64,000 nt of DNA, taken from Kribbella kalugense. Its GTDB lineage: Bacteria > Actinomycetota > Actinomycetes > Propionibacteriales > Kribbellaceae. How positions within the stretch are numbered: position 1 is the stretch's first letter; the number at the start of each line of letters is the position of its first letter. Below are positions 63,409-64,000 of this stretch, piece by piece. A model generated the notes under the pieces. It was not told the DNA's origin. It saw only the letters and a program-made list of their open reading frames with translations, and searched no databases. Location: NCBI RefSeq assembly GCF_004365875.1, contig NZ_SODF01000004.1, positions 248,001-312,000 of the forward strand. The letters are read 5' to 3'. Made by a program: the position numbers and the translations under genes.

Positions 63409-64000
63409 GGCGTGTCCAAGAGGTCCGCGATGAGCGCAGTCAGTAGCGCGGTCCGGGGTTCGAGCTCGGCTACTAGGACGTGCTCGTCATCGGCGTGGGC
63501 GCCTCCGCCGACAGCGCCCAATCCGTCGAGGGTCGGCGTACCGATGCCGGCGGTGAAGTTGCCGTCGGACCCGCCGCCTACTGCCACCGAGCGCAGTGGC
63601 GGTTGCCCCAGGTCCGCGGCGATGCGGGAAGCCCGTGCGTACAGTTCCTCGGACATCTTGCGTTCCAGCGGCGGCCGGTTCGGTCCGCCGATGACTTCGA
63701 GCGAACTCCCGGGCAGCACCGGCCGCAACGCATGCATCGCCTTGTCCACTCGAAGCTGCTCCTCGACGGTCCACGCCCGGGCATCGACGAAGAACGATCC
63801 GGCGGCAGGGACCGTGTTCCGCGTGGTCCCCGAGGTCAGGACGGACGGCGTGACCGTCGTCCCCAGGACCGGATCGCCAAGGTTGCTGACGGCAAGTACC
63901 TGGTGGGCCGCTTCGATCGAGGCGTTGACCCCGAGCTCCGGCTCGAGTCCGGCATGGGCCGCGCGTCCGGTGATCCGGACTTCGTAGACCGACACGCCCT
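63405..64000 (-). CDS. M20-family amidohydrolase/deacylase, C-terminal part (5' end beyond the window)
   Basis: About 198 codons are present; the start lies beyond base 64000. The lid/dimerisation domain is VRITGRAAHAGLEPELGVNA (~8-27), typical of M20 carboxypeptidase G2-like enzymes. The catalytic domain returns near the end with VAVGGGSDGNFTAGIGTPTL and GAVGGGAHADDEHVL, where the His is a metal ligand. In this operon it is expected to remove the N-acyl group from the L-isomer made by the racemase. Its stop overlaps the GNAT start. Confidence 0.9.
   Translation of the reverse strand, partial: GVSVYEVRITGRAAHAGLEPELGVNASIEAAHQVLAVSNLGDPVLGTTVTPSVLTSGTTRNTVPAAGSFFVDARAWTVEEQLRVDKAMHALRPVLPGSSLEVIGGPNRPPLERKMSEELYARASRIAADLGQPPLRSVAVGGGSDGNFTAGIGTPTLDGLGAVGGGAHADDEHVLVAELEPRTALLTALIADLLDTP

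Overview
The window looks like a chromosomal segment of a high-GC actinobacterium. The supporting signs are GTG and TTG starts, many promoters whose -10 box (TANNNT) lies about 7 nt from the start codon so that the mRNA would be leaderless, a GlgE-type alpha-glucan pathway, SARP/AfsR-type regulators, and several ECF sigma factors. Codon style and gene content suggest a Kribbella-like member of the Nocardioidaceae. That genus assignment is inference. No tRNA, rRNA, CRISPR array, transposase or phage gene was seen.

Layout. 0-6.5 kb: end of an EthA-like monooxygenase, a DGPF/YCII protein with its ECF42 sigma factor, a divergent MerR/MFS pair, and a second ECF sigma factor with an esterase. 6.5-16 kb: a GNAT-Nudix fusion, glgB, an AfsR-like regulator, mak and treS. 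16-26.5 kb: a block between treS and glgE holding arfABC, two related winged-helix regulators, a ZTP-riboswitch-controlled Sul-like dihydropteroate synthase, a very large secreted subtilase and threonine synthase. 26.5-28.2 kb: a lower-GC patch with large inverted repeats, a membrane protein and a stand-alone Lrp/AsnC ligand-binding domain. 28.2-33.1 kb: divergent glgE and glgP. 33-41.6 kb: regulator/transporter pairs (PadR, MFS, TetR), a transglutaminase-like protein, MerR and MarR proteins, and a DUF3995-hydrolase/ECF sigma operon. 41.7-48.6 kb: a BTAD-STAND-WD40 regulator and glgX. 48.7-50.8 kb: two Gfo/Idh/MocA oxidoreductases. 50.9-57.3 kb: echA, methyltransferase, acyltransferase, membrane protein, a divergent methyltransferase and etfBA, in an order that resembles the mycobacterial echA17...fixAB locus. 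57.3-64 kb: an epimerase, a coiled-coil membrane protein, a PucR regulator, and an operon of M20 hydrolase, GNAT and N-acylamino-acid racemase.

How the genes work together. TreS, Mak, GlgE, GlgB, GlgP and GlgX make a full alpha-glucan cycle: trehalose to maltose to maltose-1-phosphate to linear then branched glucan, with phosphorolysis and debranching. The minus-strand order glgE, treS, mak, glgB is kept but is interrupted by about 12 kb between glgE and treS and by one regulator between mak and glgB.

The most striking system is at 19049-20023. A promoter starts transcription exactly at the first stem of a ZTP (pfl) riboswitch. The riboswitch leads into a dihydropteroate synthase that resembles the mobile sulfonamide-resistance enzymes Sul1/Sul2 rather than ordinary FolP. 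Folate shortage raises ZTP, so the design suggests a backup, drug-insensitive folate enzyme induced by folate stress or sulfonamides. The M20/GNAT/racemase operon fits the known route that turns D-amino acids into L-amino acids through N-succinyl intermediates.
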